A stretch of 64,000 bases of DNA, taken from the NCBI GenBank assembly GCA_902729315.2, contig LR746268.1, forward strand, positions 7,671,501-7,735,500, read 5' to 3'. Each line of letters begins with the position of its first letter. The stretch's first letter is position 1. Below, in pieces: positions 27,089 through 38,356 of this stretch. A program made the translations under genes and the position numbers. The notes under the pieces are model-generated. The model had not been told where the DNA came from. It saw only the letters and a list, made by a program, of their open reading frames with translations, and did not search any database. Source of the DNA: Spirodela intermedia. Lineage: Eukaryota > Streptophyta > Magnoliopsida > Alismatales > Araceae.

Positions 27089-27756
27089 GAGAACGGGAGG
27101 AGGTGGGGGGATGAGAGAGGTGACCAGGGAGGTATCATGTGGGGGGAGAAGGTGGCAGAGCTAGTTGCAGAACTGCAATGGTGGTGGGCGGGGGAAAGGT
27201 CAACAGAAAGGAACCCACTTCGGGCCTGGGGTGAGAAGGTTGGGAGGTGAAGCCACGCCGGCGGATGAGCACACTCCGGCGATCTTCGTCCCTTTCTGCT
27301 TACTCTGATCATTTATTGCCCAGACTGTGCAACTCACGGCTTTCGTCTTCTTCTTCCTCGCTCCGCCGGAAAAACTGCGGCGTCACGGATCTCCGCCGCC
27401 GGTGCAAAACCCTCCTCCCCCCTTGAGCTTCCTTGCCGCGCAGGCATCGTCTAGAAAATAAACATCGGCATGGGGAGAGGAAATTGGAGGAGATATCATA
27501 TAATAATCCGATTAAATATTATAATCCGAACCCACTGCGAGGAATGATAACACAGCGCCGATCGCGGGATGTCTCGTAACTAGGTCAGTAGAGAGTGAGA
27601 TTAAATGGATGCTGATGAAACCATAGATGATCACTCGATTCGAGCGAAAGGAAAGGAAGAGGAGAGGAGGATCCTCCTGAATCTTCAAGTCAGATTCCCT
27701 TCTTCTCCGTAATCTCGTGATCTCTGATAATAACAACGGTGGAGCGAACGATAGGG

Positions 27757-27759
27757 TCT

Positions 27760-27791
<32 letters not shown>

Positions 27792-27794
27792 TTC
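27757..27794. repeat. (TTC)n / (GAA)n repeat in probable ZHD 3' UTR
   Basis: A nearly perfect TTC trinucleotide tract interrupted once by CTC. It begins 15 bases beyond the stop of the minus-strand ZHD gene and would be transcribed as (GAA)n. Confidence 0.9.
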
Positions 27795-27809
27795 GTCTTA
27801 TTCTTCATC

Positions 27810-28661
27810 TCAGACTGGGATCGCAGGGGAGGGGTCAGTCTTCGAGGGCCCGTCGCTACCGCCGCCTCCTCCACCTCCTCCAGAGAGGGCGCTCTTGTTG
27901 TTGTGCATCCACACCTTGAGCACCTGTCGCTTGACGCCGACTTTAGAGCAGAACTCCTGGAGCTCGTCATTATCGTGCCTCTGAATCCTCCACCCCACCT
28001 TCTCCGCAAACTTTTGCATCTCCTCCTTCTGCTCCGGCGTGAACTTGGTCCGAAACCTCTTCCTGGTTCGGTCCCTCTCTCTCCCGAAGGACATGTCCGT
28101 CGCCGGCGCCGAGTAAGAGAAGGGCTGCGGCGGCTGCATCTGCGGCGGCGGCGGCGGGGTCTCCGATCCCGTACTCCGCTCCAGCGACGGAGGTAGTCCC
28201 AGTGGGCGGTAGGCGTGTCCAGGGAGGGCGAGCATCGGCGGAAGACCGTGGCGGAAGAAGGAGGGTACCTTGGAGGAGGAGTTCTCAGCGGCATTATAGA
28301 GCAGAACTGGGTGATGAACCGGGTGGACGTGGTCGTAGGGGACGTAGTCAACGGAGCCCCCGACCTCTTCCTTGCGGTGAAAGTTGCGGTGGCACCCGCA
28401 GGCGGCGCACTTGAGAGCTTCCAGCGTTCCCTGTTCTCCACCGGGCATGAACTCCCCGCAGCCGTCGAAGGCCTGCGCCCCCAGACCGGCGGCGTGGTTC
28501 TTCATGCACTCCCAGTACCTCACGCTCACCCCCACCGCCGCCGCCGCACCAACGCCGCAGGGGCGCCCCCCGTTCTTCTCCGCCATCTCAACTTCCCCCA
28601 GCTCCCCACCTCCATTCTTCCCTATCTCCCCCCCCCTGTAGGGCACCATGCTTAAATCCAT
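27810..28661 (-). CDS. Zinc finger-homeodomain (ZF-HD/ZHD) transcription factor
   Basis: A nuclear DNA-binding protein of the plant-specific ZHD family, which acts in development and stress responses and dimerises through its zinc finger. It is a single uninterrupted frame of 283 residues, intronless like most ZHD genes. The ZF-HD dimerisation domain spans about residues 48-98, starting RYWECMKNHAAGLG and ending CAACGCHRNFHRKE with all expected Cys and His residues. The homeodomain is about 200-256, starting RKRFRTKFTPEQKEEM, with helix 3 VKRQVLKVWMHNNK. Between them lies a Pro-rich linker with a PPPPPQMQPPQP stretch, and a run of eight glycines (261-268) follows the homeodomain. The start at 28661 is the first ATG; a second in-frame Met at residue 5 is possible. 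The exact ZHD paralogue cannot be assigned. Confidence 0.95.
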   Translation of the reverse strand: MDLSMVPYRGGEIGKNGGGELGEVEMAEKNGGRPCGVGAAAAVGVSVRYWECMKNHAAGLGAQAFDGCGEFMPGGEQGTLEALKCAACGCHRNFHRKEEVGGSVDYVPYDHVHPVHHPVLLYNAAENSSSKVPSFFRHGLPPMLALPGHAYRPLGLPPSLERSTGSETPPPPPQMQPPQPFSYSAPATDMSFGRERDRTRKRFRTKFTPEQKEEMQKFAEKVGWRIQRHDNDELQEFCSKVGVKRQVLKVWMHNNKSALSGGGGGGGGSDGPSKTDPSPAIPV

Positions 28662-28847
28662 ACAAACTTAACTGCACCCTACCACCACTTCTTACCTCCC
28701 ACTGCTCTCCCCCCCTCGCCCTCTCTTCTCTCTTTCTCTCTCTCTCTAACCTTCCCCGGCCCTCTACACCCAACCCCTATTGGGCGTCCGGTGTTACGGG
28801 CTACGCAAAGCGCATAGTTTGGTGGGGGGGCCGGAGGTAATAACATG

Positions 28848-28855
28848 CTTTTATA
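28848..28855 (-). promoter_or_regulatory. TATA box of the ZHD gene
   Basis: TATAAAAG on the minus strand, 187 bases upstream of the ZHD start codon. It predicts a transcription start near 28820 and a leader of about 160 bases containing a GA-rich stretch at 28728-28746. Position and perfect consensus support it; no transcript was seen. Confidence 0.6.
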
Positions 28856-29086
28856 AAGCGCGGCGGGGATAGGGGCGAGATGGGTTTGAAAGGCATAGCT
28901 CTGCGGGGGATTGCGCCCACTGCTTCGGATTCAGACCCACCTCCAGATGAGCGAGATTAGGAGAGAAGAATCGTACAGGAAGACGAAGAAGAAGAGAGAA
29001 GAGAGGTAAAACCCACCCCACCGGATCCTCTGATAGACGAACCCGAACGCCGGCTTCGTATTGGCTACACCCGCAGCTGAATCTTC

Positions 29087-29126
<40 letters not shown>

Positions 29127-31589
29127 GGCCGGAATGCCGACGTGAAGCGGATTTAATTCCCTTCCTTTCCCTGGCCGGGAGGGACGGCGGCCGCCTGTCC
29201 CCTCCGGCGGCGATCACGTGACCACTGAACGACGCGCGCTCAGCGGGATGAGCTGATCGCCACTTAGGAGTCAGATTAACCATTATACGTGTCGCCATCT
29301 GATTCGCGGAAGGTGTCCGTTCACCTCCTAAGGGGGAGGGGGATTTGTCGCAGTCAGGAAGCGTACATATGGGGAGCCAGACGCCACGTGGAGGAGTTAG
29401 GCCACGCCGTCCGATCTTATTATCTTAGAAGATGTCTCATGGAAGAGTGGGGCCCAGCCCTAGAGTGGGCCTGATTCGTGTCATTACCCGCGGCCCATTC
29501 CTGTTGGGCCCGAATGGGCTACACTGACACACGCAACAGCCGTTAATGACTCCCGCTCCTCTTAATTGGCGTCGATCCCTAATTTCTTCTGATTCCCGCG
29601 CGGAGGGTCACCGCTCCTCTGCGGTAAGCTGACCTCCCCGAAGACGGGGGGACGGCGTAGGAGGGCGAGCCTTGCACGCGTGAATGATCCCGTGCGGTGA
29701 GCGTTTCAGTGGGGTCCACATCCCGGTTACCTCCGACACAGGGTGATGTCAGAACAGTTGCTTCAGCTCACCTGGGGAGGTGAGCCCATACGTAATCGCC
29801 ATGAATGCCTCATTTACTCCCTCACCTCCTCCGCTCTTCCTGTTGCTGATGGCTTCAGACGACTCTCCCCCCGTTGTCGACTAAGAGGTGGCTCTCTCTC
29901 ACTTTCTCTCTTTCACTGTCTCCCTCCCCTCTCTCCGGGCTCCTCAGCCTTCAGTCGCCATCATTGATCCCCAACATCTCAGTCGTACGTAATTTTTCTG
30001 GGATGGGGGGAAGACAGGACGAGACAGAAAGAGGAAGAAGGGGGCCTGTGACTGCTGTCTCTCCTCCGCTCGTCCTCTCCCCTGAAATCCTCGTATGACT
30101 TCTATCGCTCCGCTGGGCTTCCTCTTGTCTTCTTCCTTGCTCTTTTCCGGTGCCTCTGTTCGTCTGTCTCCTTCCACGTTCAGCCCTTCTATTATTCTCT
30201 GGCGACGAACCAGAGCTCTCCTGAGCCGGCCTTCTCTCCCCCCGTCGGGCTCGCCGACCCACGGAAGAGGAAAGGCAGAAGCCCTCCGGTCTGAGCGCTT
30301 TAGGGTTTGACCCTTGCTCCCGGTGACAGTGAACTTAGGCTCTCACAACCATCCGTAACCAGTGGATCCTGACGGGGGAGAACCCTGTAAGAGATGACCT
30401 TGCGGCAGTGGCGGTGCCCGCTGCCGGAGCCTCCAATCTCTCTGAAATGACTGATGGTCACGCTACTTTTCCAATATGAGACAGAAGCAAAAGACCATGG
30501 ACGAGCAAAAGCAGATCGCCCGCCGCTGCCTCACGCAGGTCCAACCTTCTCTAGACGGTCCACGTTGAGACATCTGCTTAGCCTAATAAGCATCCAAATC
30601 GCTTCCACCGCAGCCTCAAGTGACCTCAAAGTGGCAGGGGGAAGATCGGGTGATGGGTCAACACCAGCCAATCCTCTCCGCTCTCTGTGGATCCGATCCG
30701 TGATGTCGACCAGTCGAACAGAAAAACTAAAGAATTTTTATCAATTTATTATGAAGACGGACCGTAGGCCCGCTCTGCGTCTACTTGAAGCTATCTTTCT
30801 AAACAGTTCAGGACTGATCGATCCATCTCTTCAACTACCGCTCTATTCTCAAATTACTCCTGCCCTCCGCATCCACATACGAGAGGGACATCTAGAGAGA
30901 GAGAGAGAGATGGGCCAAGGACGGCGTTGACAGGGCCGTTGACGAGCACGGGGAGGGAGGGGGGGAGTTAAAGATGGGCGGGTGGGTGAGGAAAGAGATG
31001 GCCTGGTGGCATGTCGCCGCCTGACGACCTCGGGGTCCGCGTGACCCGCCGTGGGCCTCTCATCGCCATGACAAGACACCTCCACAATAAAAGAATAGAT
31101 TGGGGGTCGTATGATTGGCGAGTAAACGAGCGGTCGGGGCGCCCGCCCCCACCCCCTCCCCTCCCCATCGGCGGTTATCGATCTACGCAGATGCGGACGG
31201 GGGCTGCCGCCCTCCTCATGCAAAGTAGTTGCACCAGGCTTCCCGCATACCGTGACCAACAAGGCATCTCCGAGATGACCTAATAACTCTGTATAATCTA
31301 TGGATGATCATCCTGCGGACACGGCCCAAGGTGAGATCGTTCTGAGTGTTTTCTCCGGAGGGGAAGTTCAACAGGGCGTAACAGGGGGTGACGAGATAAG
31401 GAGCACCAATCAGTAAGAATGAGAGATAAAGACACTGGACGACGACACTAGAGCACTCATTATAGAGAGAAGAGAGACAGACAGACAGAAGGGTGGGGTT
31501 GGGGAGTATCCACTGACTTTTGTTACTTTCAAGCAATAGGCTACGAAACTTCAGAAAAAACACGACCCGATGACATAAGGAGAACCCAA

Positions 31590-31620
31590 GATAGATAGAG
31601 ATAGAGATAGATAGATAGAT

Positions 31621-31670
<50 letters not shown>
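31590..31670. repeat. (GATA)n/(GA)n/(CAGA)n compound repeat
   Basis: A purine-rich compound microsatellite: ATAG units, then a 40-base GA run, then CAGA units, in intergenic DNA. Confidence 0.95.
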
Positions 31671-31671
<1 letters not shown>

Positions 31672-32149
31672 GAGAGGGAGGGAGGATGGACGAAGCTGGG
31701 GGGGTGGAAGGGGGGTAAGAGGTGTGCTAGCTCACTAAAAGTGATCTAGCGTCACTGTTATGTAGAAAAAGAAAAGGATGATATTTTTTCCGAAAGATGA
31801 TCCAGGAAAGAGAGAGAGAGAGAGAGAGTAGGGGGAAATTTTGATCTCAAATGTTGCATTCAAAATGATTTATCGTGGGTCGAGAGAGAAAGATAAATTG
31901 CTAGAAGAAATGTGGCTTCAGTGTTTCTATTTAAAAAGGTTTTATTCTCTTAAAGTTTTGAAAATATATAGACCTTTTCACGACTCTCAAGCGTCTCACA
32001 GATCACAGCCGTTGAATCTGGTCAAGTCTGCTAGATCGGGGAAGACTCTCGAGCCACGCTTTTCGAGTCGTCGGTGGGTCAGACTTGCGCCGAACCCAGT
32101 CACATCGTCCGTAGAGCCCCGTCCAGACTCGGTCTGGGGCAACTAACAG

Positions 32150-32662
32150 TACAGGCCCAATTTTCGCGTATAAATGGGCCGAGAACTGCCCAAACAGGCC
32201 CAGTAACGCTCTGTAGCTAGTTTTCAGAAGTTGTTCAGGATTAGAATGCGTATTAGACGCCGAGTATGGCTCTGATTCGGCCCACTTTTATCCAATCCTG
32301 GGCCTCAATAAATCAAATCGGGAAAAATGGGCCCCGCCCAGTCTGATGAAATCAAAGGACAGTACCTCGAGAGGGCTTCCCGAAATCCGGTCCGGCCCAC
32401 CACCTGATTTGCCGGGCTCTCGTAAGGAGTTCGGTTTCTGGGCTTAATCATATCCCATCCCGGGCCGGGCCTTCTTCCATCGTGGTTGGGCCTAGTTTAA
32501 ATGTGGACCGAGATACAAGCCCATTTTAAATCCGGTGAGTTCGGCCCATCGCTCACACGTACGGTAACTGGCACTCTTCCGTGAGAAGCGTGAGTCACGT
32601 GGCAAGCGGGGGGTCAGGACAGAACGTGGACTTCGAGCCCAGAGGTACCCGGCCAAATGGGC
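32150..32662. promoter_or_regulatory. Dense array of TGGGCY (site II) elements upstream of the UDP-galactose transporter
   Basis: About a dozen TGGGCC/TGGGCT hexamers in both orientations within 510 bases, for example near 32155, 32174, 32196, 32279, 32299, 32329, 32395, 32439, 32489, 32518, 32544 and 32655. Site II elements bind TCP factors and drive expression in growing cells in many plant housekeeping genes. The array ends about 500 bases before the transporter ATG. Confidence 0.5.
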
Positions 32663-33161
32663 TTGTCTGTTAGCATGTGTCACGAATTTTGAATGAGTAG
32701 TTTGTTATTTTGCCCTAGTTCTGTACAAATCTAGAGAGAGAGAGAAATGTGTGTGTGAGAGAGAGAGAGGGGGGGGGGCATTGGGGGCACTTTCCCTCCA
32801 CCTATTGACGGCCAACGGGTCAGTCAGAAGCGGGAGGGGTCGTGGCCGGCGTGCGCGAGGGACCTCCATCACCGTCTAGACTGGTGGTCGCATGCGTCTT
32901 CTCTTGCAGCCCCTCAGCTCTTCGAGAGCTATTCTGCGTGGCAAGGAAACCCGAATCTCTCCTTCGCATGGAGGTCGATGCAGCAGCTGCCGTTTGTTGA
33001 GGGAGGGTCTCTGGCTCCCGGCAGCCCTTGAGATTGTCATCTGCGGGCCGCCGCCGCCCAGCAGACCACGCGGACCCCCGCCCGAGGCTTCAGACTTTTT
33101 TTTTGAACTTTCCTGTCTCGTCTTATTTACGACAGATTTCTTGCTGTCGGGGTGTTGATCA

Positions 33162-36100
33162 ATGGAGGAAACCCGGATGCTGTCATGGGGCGTTTTTCGC
33201 TCCCTCCTCGCGATCGTCCAGTGGTGGGGGTTTAATGTCACCGTAATCATCATGAACAAGTGGATCTTTCAGGTTCTCACCCGGAGCTCCAGTTTCTCGT
33301 CAATTTTCTGTCCTATCGTTCTGAAATTTATCTCTCCATGATTTTTTTTAATATTTATTGATTGAATTCATTTTTTGGTGGTCATCGAGTTGACCCGATT
33401 TTTGACCTTCTCTTTAACTGAGTTCAAACTAAAGGAAACTCTAATTTCGTTTGTCCGAGTCCATCCACTTTTATTCCCTTGTGTTCTTGTTAAAATTCAA
33501 AGGATTTTTTTTCACGATGAAGATTTGCAGCTAGATGAATGGGCGTTACCTTTTTGAGACATTATCTTCTTTTCTGTATTATTTTTGTTTCAAACCGACG
33601 TTGACTTTTTTATGCTTGGAATTCGAGAGTGTGTGATCCTACGTTGGTTAATTGAGTGCATGGTAACGATGACTGTATCCCCTTACTTCCTACCAACATA
33701 AGATGCATATGAAAATAGTCATTTGGATTTCAGGAACTTAGAAGGTTATGAAGAGCTCTGAGCATCAACGTCAATGTCACAGTGTTGTGATCTCTTGGTC
33801 TGCTGTTAGAATCCTCGCCCAAAAATATTATGTAACAAAGCTTAGATCCTGGATTCACATACGTTCACCTATCTCGAAACTGGTTCATATTAGAAAATAT
33901 AGGGGATGTGGTTGTCTGGGATCTGTATCATCTAAAAGCTCGTGGTGACTCTGCCCTCTATCTTGTCTCCATCTTTCACACATTTGATATGAAATAGATG
34001 GTAGCCTCGTGCTCAGCTGACCGTTGGGAGTGTTGAGGGTGATCACCTGGCTGAGCATACGCCTAATTTAAAGGAGCTACATCCACTTGTGGACTTTATA
34101 CCTGCTTTTTATTTATTGCATTTGGAAGGGTCAAAAGGAGAATTATATCATAAAGACGTACAACAATGAATGTTATTGCGTTTATTTCTTTTGCACATGA
34201 GGATTATATAGTTTAGGATATTCAGCCTTTGCTTTTTTTTTTAATTTTTTTGAGGGAATGCTCAGCTGTCATACCACAAGGCAGTATCTGTTGAAACTGT
34301 GGAAACACTACCGAGACCTTTCGGATCGATTTGGAGTTCCATATACTTTTGCAGAAAATCGAGGTGTAGTGTCAGGGCCGTAGCCATTTGATCTAATTCG
34401 GATCCCCATTTAGAGATTGGAACCCCATTCTGGTGCACCCAATTATGTAATAACTGAACCTAGTCTGGTAGATTGGGTATAGTCTGTACTTTTGACAGAA
34501 ATATGTAGCATGATTCCTCCAAGAAAAATGCAATAGATCAGGAGAGGTGGGCCAATAGCAAGCATCCATTAACTGCTTGGGCCTATCAACTGAGTTCACA
34601 GGAGTTCCTCACATAAAGGAGCTCGATAAGGACACGGAGACAATTGCAGCTGATTCAGATCAAAGAAGCGTCTGCTGTCTTAATTTTAATGCCATCTATT
34701 TTGAGCCTTTGACTGAAGGAATGATGTGTTGGTCGCCTGAGGTGAGTTGATATGGTTGATGACAGTCCAGTGTAGGCTGTTTTCATTTATTTTTGTGATT
34801 ATAATTTAATCCCTTTAATTTAGCTGGCTTTGTCATTCCATTAATTTTATCTCTCCTGACATACTTGTTACATCTATCAAGTTTCTGGTTGGTTCTCAGA
34901 TTGATCTGTGCTGCAGGGCCACGTCTCTGTCAGCAATTGTGTTCTCATGTTGACTGGAATTAGTATTTTTCTTGTGTTAACTATGTTTGTCATGGTACAA
35001 TCAACCTGCCATATGATCGTCATCATATATATTTGCGCCGAAAACAATGATTCCAGTGGAACATATTAGTGAAAACACTGGCCTAAGTATGTTTCCATCC
35101 TACACAATTATGGATGATGATCATGGCTGCTATTCTAGTCGTTCGGGCTTCTTCTTTCTTATCATGGACGTTGTTCGTTCTATCAGCATGGTAACTCCTT
35201 TCTGTCAGCTTTATATGACCAGTGTTTTCATTCATATTCCATTGGAATCATTGTTTTCAGCGCAAACATATATGATGACGATCCTGGTATCTATTCTAGT
35301 CGCTGAGACTTCTTTTTTTTTTTTTTGAACGCTGTTCATCTTATCAGCATGATAACTCTATGGTGTCTTTTTTATTAGTGCGAGTTCTCTAGATACGAAG
35401 CTTGGGACTGACGTTTCTGATCTACTATTTGTTGTTTTGGATACAGAAACTGGATTTCAAATTTCCCTTGACCGTCTCATGTATTCACTTTATATGCTCC
35501 TCTATTGGAGCATATATTGCCATCAAATTGCTGAAGATTAAACCACTAATTGAGGTTGATCCAGAAGACCGTTGGAGAAGAATATTTCCTATGTCGTTTG
35601 TCTTTTGCATCAACATCGTTTTGGGGAATGTGAGCTTGCGTTACATTCCTGTCTCCTTCATGCAGACAATTAAATCATTCACACCTGCAACGACAGGTTA
35701 ATTCGGATCTCTACCTCATAATTATATACAAATCATGTTCATAACGTAAGAAAGAGAGTTCACCTGTCTAATCTTGTTCTTGCGCTAAGCAGTGATTTTG
35801 CAATGGGTTGTGTGGAGAAGACACTTTGACTGGAGAATATGGGCATCTTTGGTACCAATTGTTGGAGGAATCCTTTTGGCCTCTCTCACAGAGCTTAGTT
35901 TCAACATACTTGGATTTTGTGCTGCACTATTTGGTTGTTTGGCTACTTCTACTAAAACTATCTTGGCAGAGTCTCTACTTCACGGGTACAAATTTGACAG
36001 GTAATCCCCCCTCTTTGGAGTTAATCCATATGCTTCTCCTTTCCTCTACGTGTGATGCCACTGCCATTTCTTTTTCTAGTGAACGAATGAACGATGAGAT

Positions 36101-36423
36101 TTTATTTTTTTCTGATCAAGATGGAGAAAGAATAAATAGCAAACTAAACTCTGGATTACGTTTATTTCATTTTAAAGAAATGATATATCCGTGTGCCGCT
36201 GATGTGCTGCGATCAGTGTTGTCGTCAAGTCACTAGTTTGGTATTTATTGCTACTTTTTCTCTCGTGCCTTGGTTTAACCTTGTGGACTGTTTATCGAAC
36301 ATAGCTTAGCAGGAAATACTCTTTTCCTCTTCGTGCCTTGGTTTAATATTCTGTTCTCTTATTTGCCAAATGAAAGAAAAAGACTGGCGCATTCACGTAT
36401 ACACATTCACTTTGAAATAATTT

Positions 36424-36460
<37 letters not shown>

Positions 36461-37107
36461 AGGTCTATATTCGTATAAAAATATTATATTTATATTTAAT
36501 TGATTCCGTGGGCCTTCTGATGTCTGTAAATATCTCTTTTAATTGGTGGTGCATGAAACACTTATCTGATGTAGCATAAACACGGTCTACTACATGGCAC
36601 CGTTCGCCACTATGCTCTTGGCGGTGCCGGCGATACTGCTGGAAAGTGGCGGGGTGGTAACGTGGCTCTACACCCACGAGTCCGTCGGGTCAGCGCTCGT
36701 CGTCATCCTCGGCTCCGGCGTCCTGGCCTTCTGCCTGAACTTCTCCATCTTCTACGTCATTCACTCGACCACCGCCGTCACCTTCAACGTCGCCGGCAAC
36801 CTAAAGGTCAGCCCAACCTACCCGCTCCCCCGTTGACCACCGTGACCAGGACTCTCTCTCTCTCTCTCTCTCTCTTCTGACTACGGCAGCGCAGGTGGCG
36901 GTGGCGGTGATGGCCTCGTGGGCGGTCTTCCGCAACCCCATCCCGGGGCTGAACGCGTTCGGCTGCGCGGTGACGCTCTGCGGCTGCACCTTCTACGGCT
37001 TCGTGAGGCACAAGCTGGCGCAGCAGCCGGGAACCCCTCGGGCCCCCGCCAACCGGGACGTGTTGGAGCTGCTCCCCCTTGTAAATGAGAAACAGGATAA
37101 GGCTTAA
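33162..37107 (+). CDS. UDP-galactose transporter 1 type (Golgi nucleotide-sugar transporter, NST-KT/TPT family)
   Basis: A multi-spanning Golgi antiporter that supplies UDP-galactose to the lumen for glycan synthesis. Exons are 33162-33272, 35447-35696, 35793-36000, 36575-36806 and 36895-37107, GT-AG and in phase, giving 337 residues, as expected for Arabidopsis UDP-GALT1 (At1g77610) and its paralogue GONST5 (At1g21870). The protein has about ten hydrophobic helices. It starts MEETRMLSWGVFRSLLAIV and carries the hallmark blocks KLDFKFPLTVSC, DPEDRWRRIFPMSF, SFMQTIKSFTPATT, TKTILAESLLHGYKFD, HSTTAVTFNVAGNLK and FRNPIPGLNAFGC. The C-terminus is short and cytosolic (LLPLVNEKQDKA). Intron 1 is 2.2 kb. 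Introns 3 and 4 carry long CT tracts. Closely related transporters move other UDP-sugars, so the substrate is inferred from similarity. Confidence 0.93.
36425..36458. repeat. (CT)17 microsatellite in transporter intron 3
   Basis: A perfect CT run 116 bases before the exon 4 acceptor of the UDP-galactose transporter gene. Confidence 0.95.
36852..36874. repeat. (CT)n tract in transporter intron 4
   Basis: A CT run 20-43 bases before the exon 5 acceptor. It occupies the position of the polypyrimidine tract of this 88-base intron, so it may serve as that tract. Confidence 0.9.
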
Positions 37108-37534
37108 CGGGCGGCGCCGCCCATTACCAGATCGGACCGAATTGATTATACATGTCATCTACATTGACTTTCGCATCCCAGACCCAGATGAACAACAGGA
37201 AAAGTGAAAAACAGCCTTGGTCAGCTTTCGTGTGCTTCTGCTGAATTTTTCTACTCGCTGTCTCTCTCTGTCTCTGTCTCTGTCTCTCTCCTCTCTCTCG
37301 TCTGCGAAGAAGATGGATGGATCGATGAAACGAGCACCGAAGATGGTCAGTCATAGTATACACTCGAAGGCCAGGCTCTCCTTCACAAAGCCGGAGATGG
37401 TCTGGCCATGGTGGGGGAAGGGAGGGGGGAGACCTTGAAGGGTCGTTGACGTTTATATAGGGTTTTGGTCAGAATGCATACATACGCAAGATCGGCATCT
37501 GCTCTGGACTTCTTTACACGGCCGGGTGGCTCCT
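37108..37534. other. Convergent spacer UDP-galactose transporter / USP gene
   Basis: A 427-base tail-to-tail spacer holding both 3' UTRs. It contains a CT/TCTG-rich stretch at 37259-37300. Nothing else was recognised. Confidence 0.8.
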
Positions 37535-38356
37535 CTAGGCCAGGAGCCAGAAGTTCTTCTGCCACCGGGTGCTCACCAGGTAGCCGCCGAGGCCGCCGCT
37601 CTGCTTCCTCACGGCCAGGGTGAGGCAGTCCGCTCTGTTGATGCACTGCTCCACGAAGTCCTCCTGGCTGCTTGCGAACAGGCTGCGGCGGCGGGGTGGC
37701 GGGGAGATCAGACAGCGCAGAATTAGGGAGGCACGGCGGCGGAGGAGCGGAGGCTCAGCTTACCAGCAGAAGGCCGAGGGCTTGCCCTGGCCGAGCACCA
37801 GGACGGAGGCCTCCAGTTTCTTCACCTGGCTGAGAACGGTCGCCAGCTTAGGCCCCTGGATTACCAGCGCCTCCACTTCCACCTGACCCAGCAAGAGTGA
37901 GAAGAAGGAAAAGAAGATGTAGCGAGAGAAGAGAGAGAGAGAGATGAAGGGAGGGAGGGAGGGAGGAACATGTACCTCTGGTTTGCAGGCCTTGCAGAGG
38001 GCACCGAGGGAGTCGGCGAGGAGAGGGGGGGAGTGGGAGTCGTTGTGGGGGGAGACAATGTGGAGGAGGGTGAGGACATCGCCCTTGTTGGCGACGTGGG
38101 TGAGAGCCCACATCATGGCGTGCTTGGCCCTAGTGGTGTGGTCGACGACCACCATCACCCTCTTCTTCAGCACCATCCCGCCACCGGCGTCGCCGATGTG
38201 GCGGTGCACCCCTTCCAGGTGCTTCAGGCTCCGATCTCCATAGCCTCCCCTTCCCCACCTCCTCGAACCCCGGCCGCCGCCGTAACCCCACTCTTCCTTC
38301 CCGCTCAGCTGCCTCATGATCGACCCCGCAACGCCGCCGTTCATCTTCCCCTCCAT
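37535..38356 (-). CDS. Universal stress protein (USP/UspA-like) domain protein
   Basis: A soluble protein of the adenine-nucleotide alpha-hydrolase-like superfamily; its exact role is unknown. Exons are 37976-38356, 37764-37882 and 37535-37682, in phase, giving 215 residues. An N-terminal extension of about 65 residues, Gly/Arg-rich (YGGGRGSRRWGRGGYGD), precedes the USP fold, which begins with beta strand KKRVMVVVDHTTRAKHAMMWAL and continues GDVLTLLHIVSP, VEVEALVIQGPK and LEASVLVLGQGKPS. The usual ATP-binding G-2x-G-9x-G(S/T) motif is not intact after LGQGK, where a Cys-containing AFCWCCLFASS segment follows, so nucleotide binding is doubtful. The first ATG at 38356 was chosen; internal Met residues at 5 and 15 are alternatives. 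The long CKPE to VEVE join across the 93-base intron keeps the fold continuous. Confidence 0.85.

Larger units (their letters stand above)
26335..27809. other. Intergenic: SDR promoter and ZHD 3' flank
   Basis: No coding exon was recognised. The half next to the SDR carries four TGGGCY-type elements at 26452-26525 (site II-like). A perfect (TC)23 run lies at 27039-27084, and a (TTC)n run at 27757-27794 sits just downstream of the ZHD stop, so it is probably in that gene's 3' UTR. Confidence 0.7.
28662..33161. other. 4.5-kb gene-poor interval between ZHD and UDP-galactose transporter
   Basis: No protein family could be recognised in any frame. It holds CT/GA microsatellites (29090-29122, 31590-31670, 31808-31828, 32735-32780), a TGGGCY cluster at 29449-29512, a long pyrimidine-rich stretch at 29860-29945, a telo-box-like TTTAGGGTTT at 30299-30308, and a much denser TGGGCY cluster at 32150-32660 that probably belongs to the promoter of the downstream transporter. 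Short open frames here are GC-driven and lack homology that I know. Confidence 0.6.

Noticed and set aside
27512-28441. 309-codon minus-strand open frame rich in Arg/Ser/Pro
   Set aside because: It overlaps the ZHD gene in another frame and is produced by its GC-rich codons; no family resemblance.
30454-30930. 158-codon + strand open frame in the gene-poor interval
   Set aside because: No recognisable domain, no splice context and composition like the surrounding DNA.
31225-31250. Sequence partly resembling miR166 (ACCAGGCTTC)
   Set aside because: Only ten bases match and no hairpin partner was found nearby.
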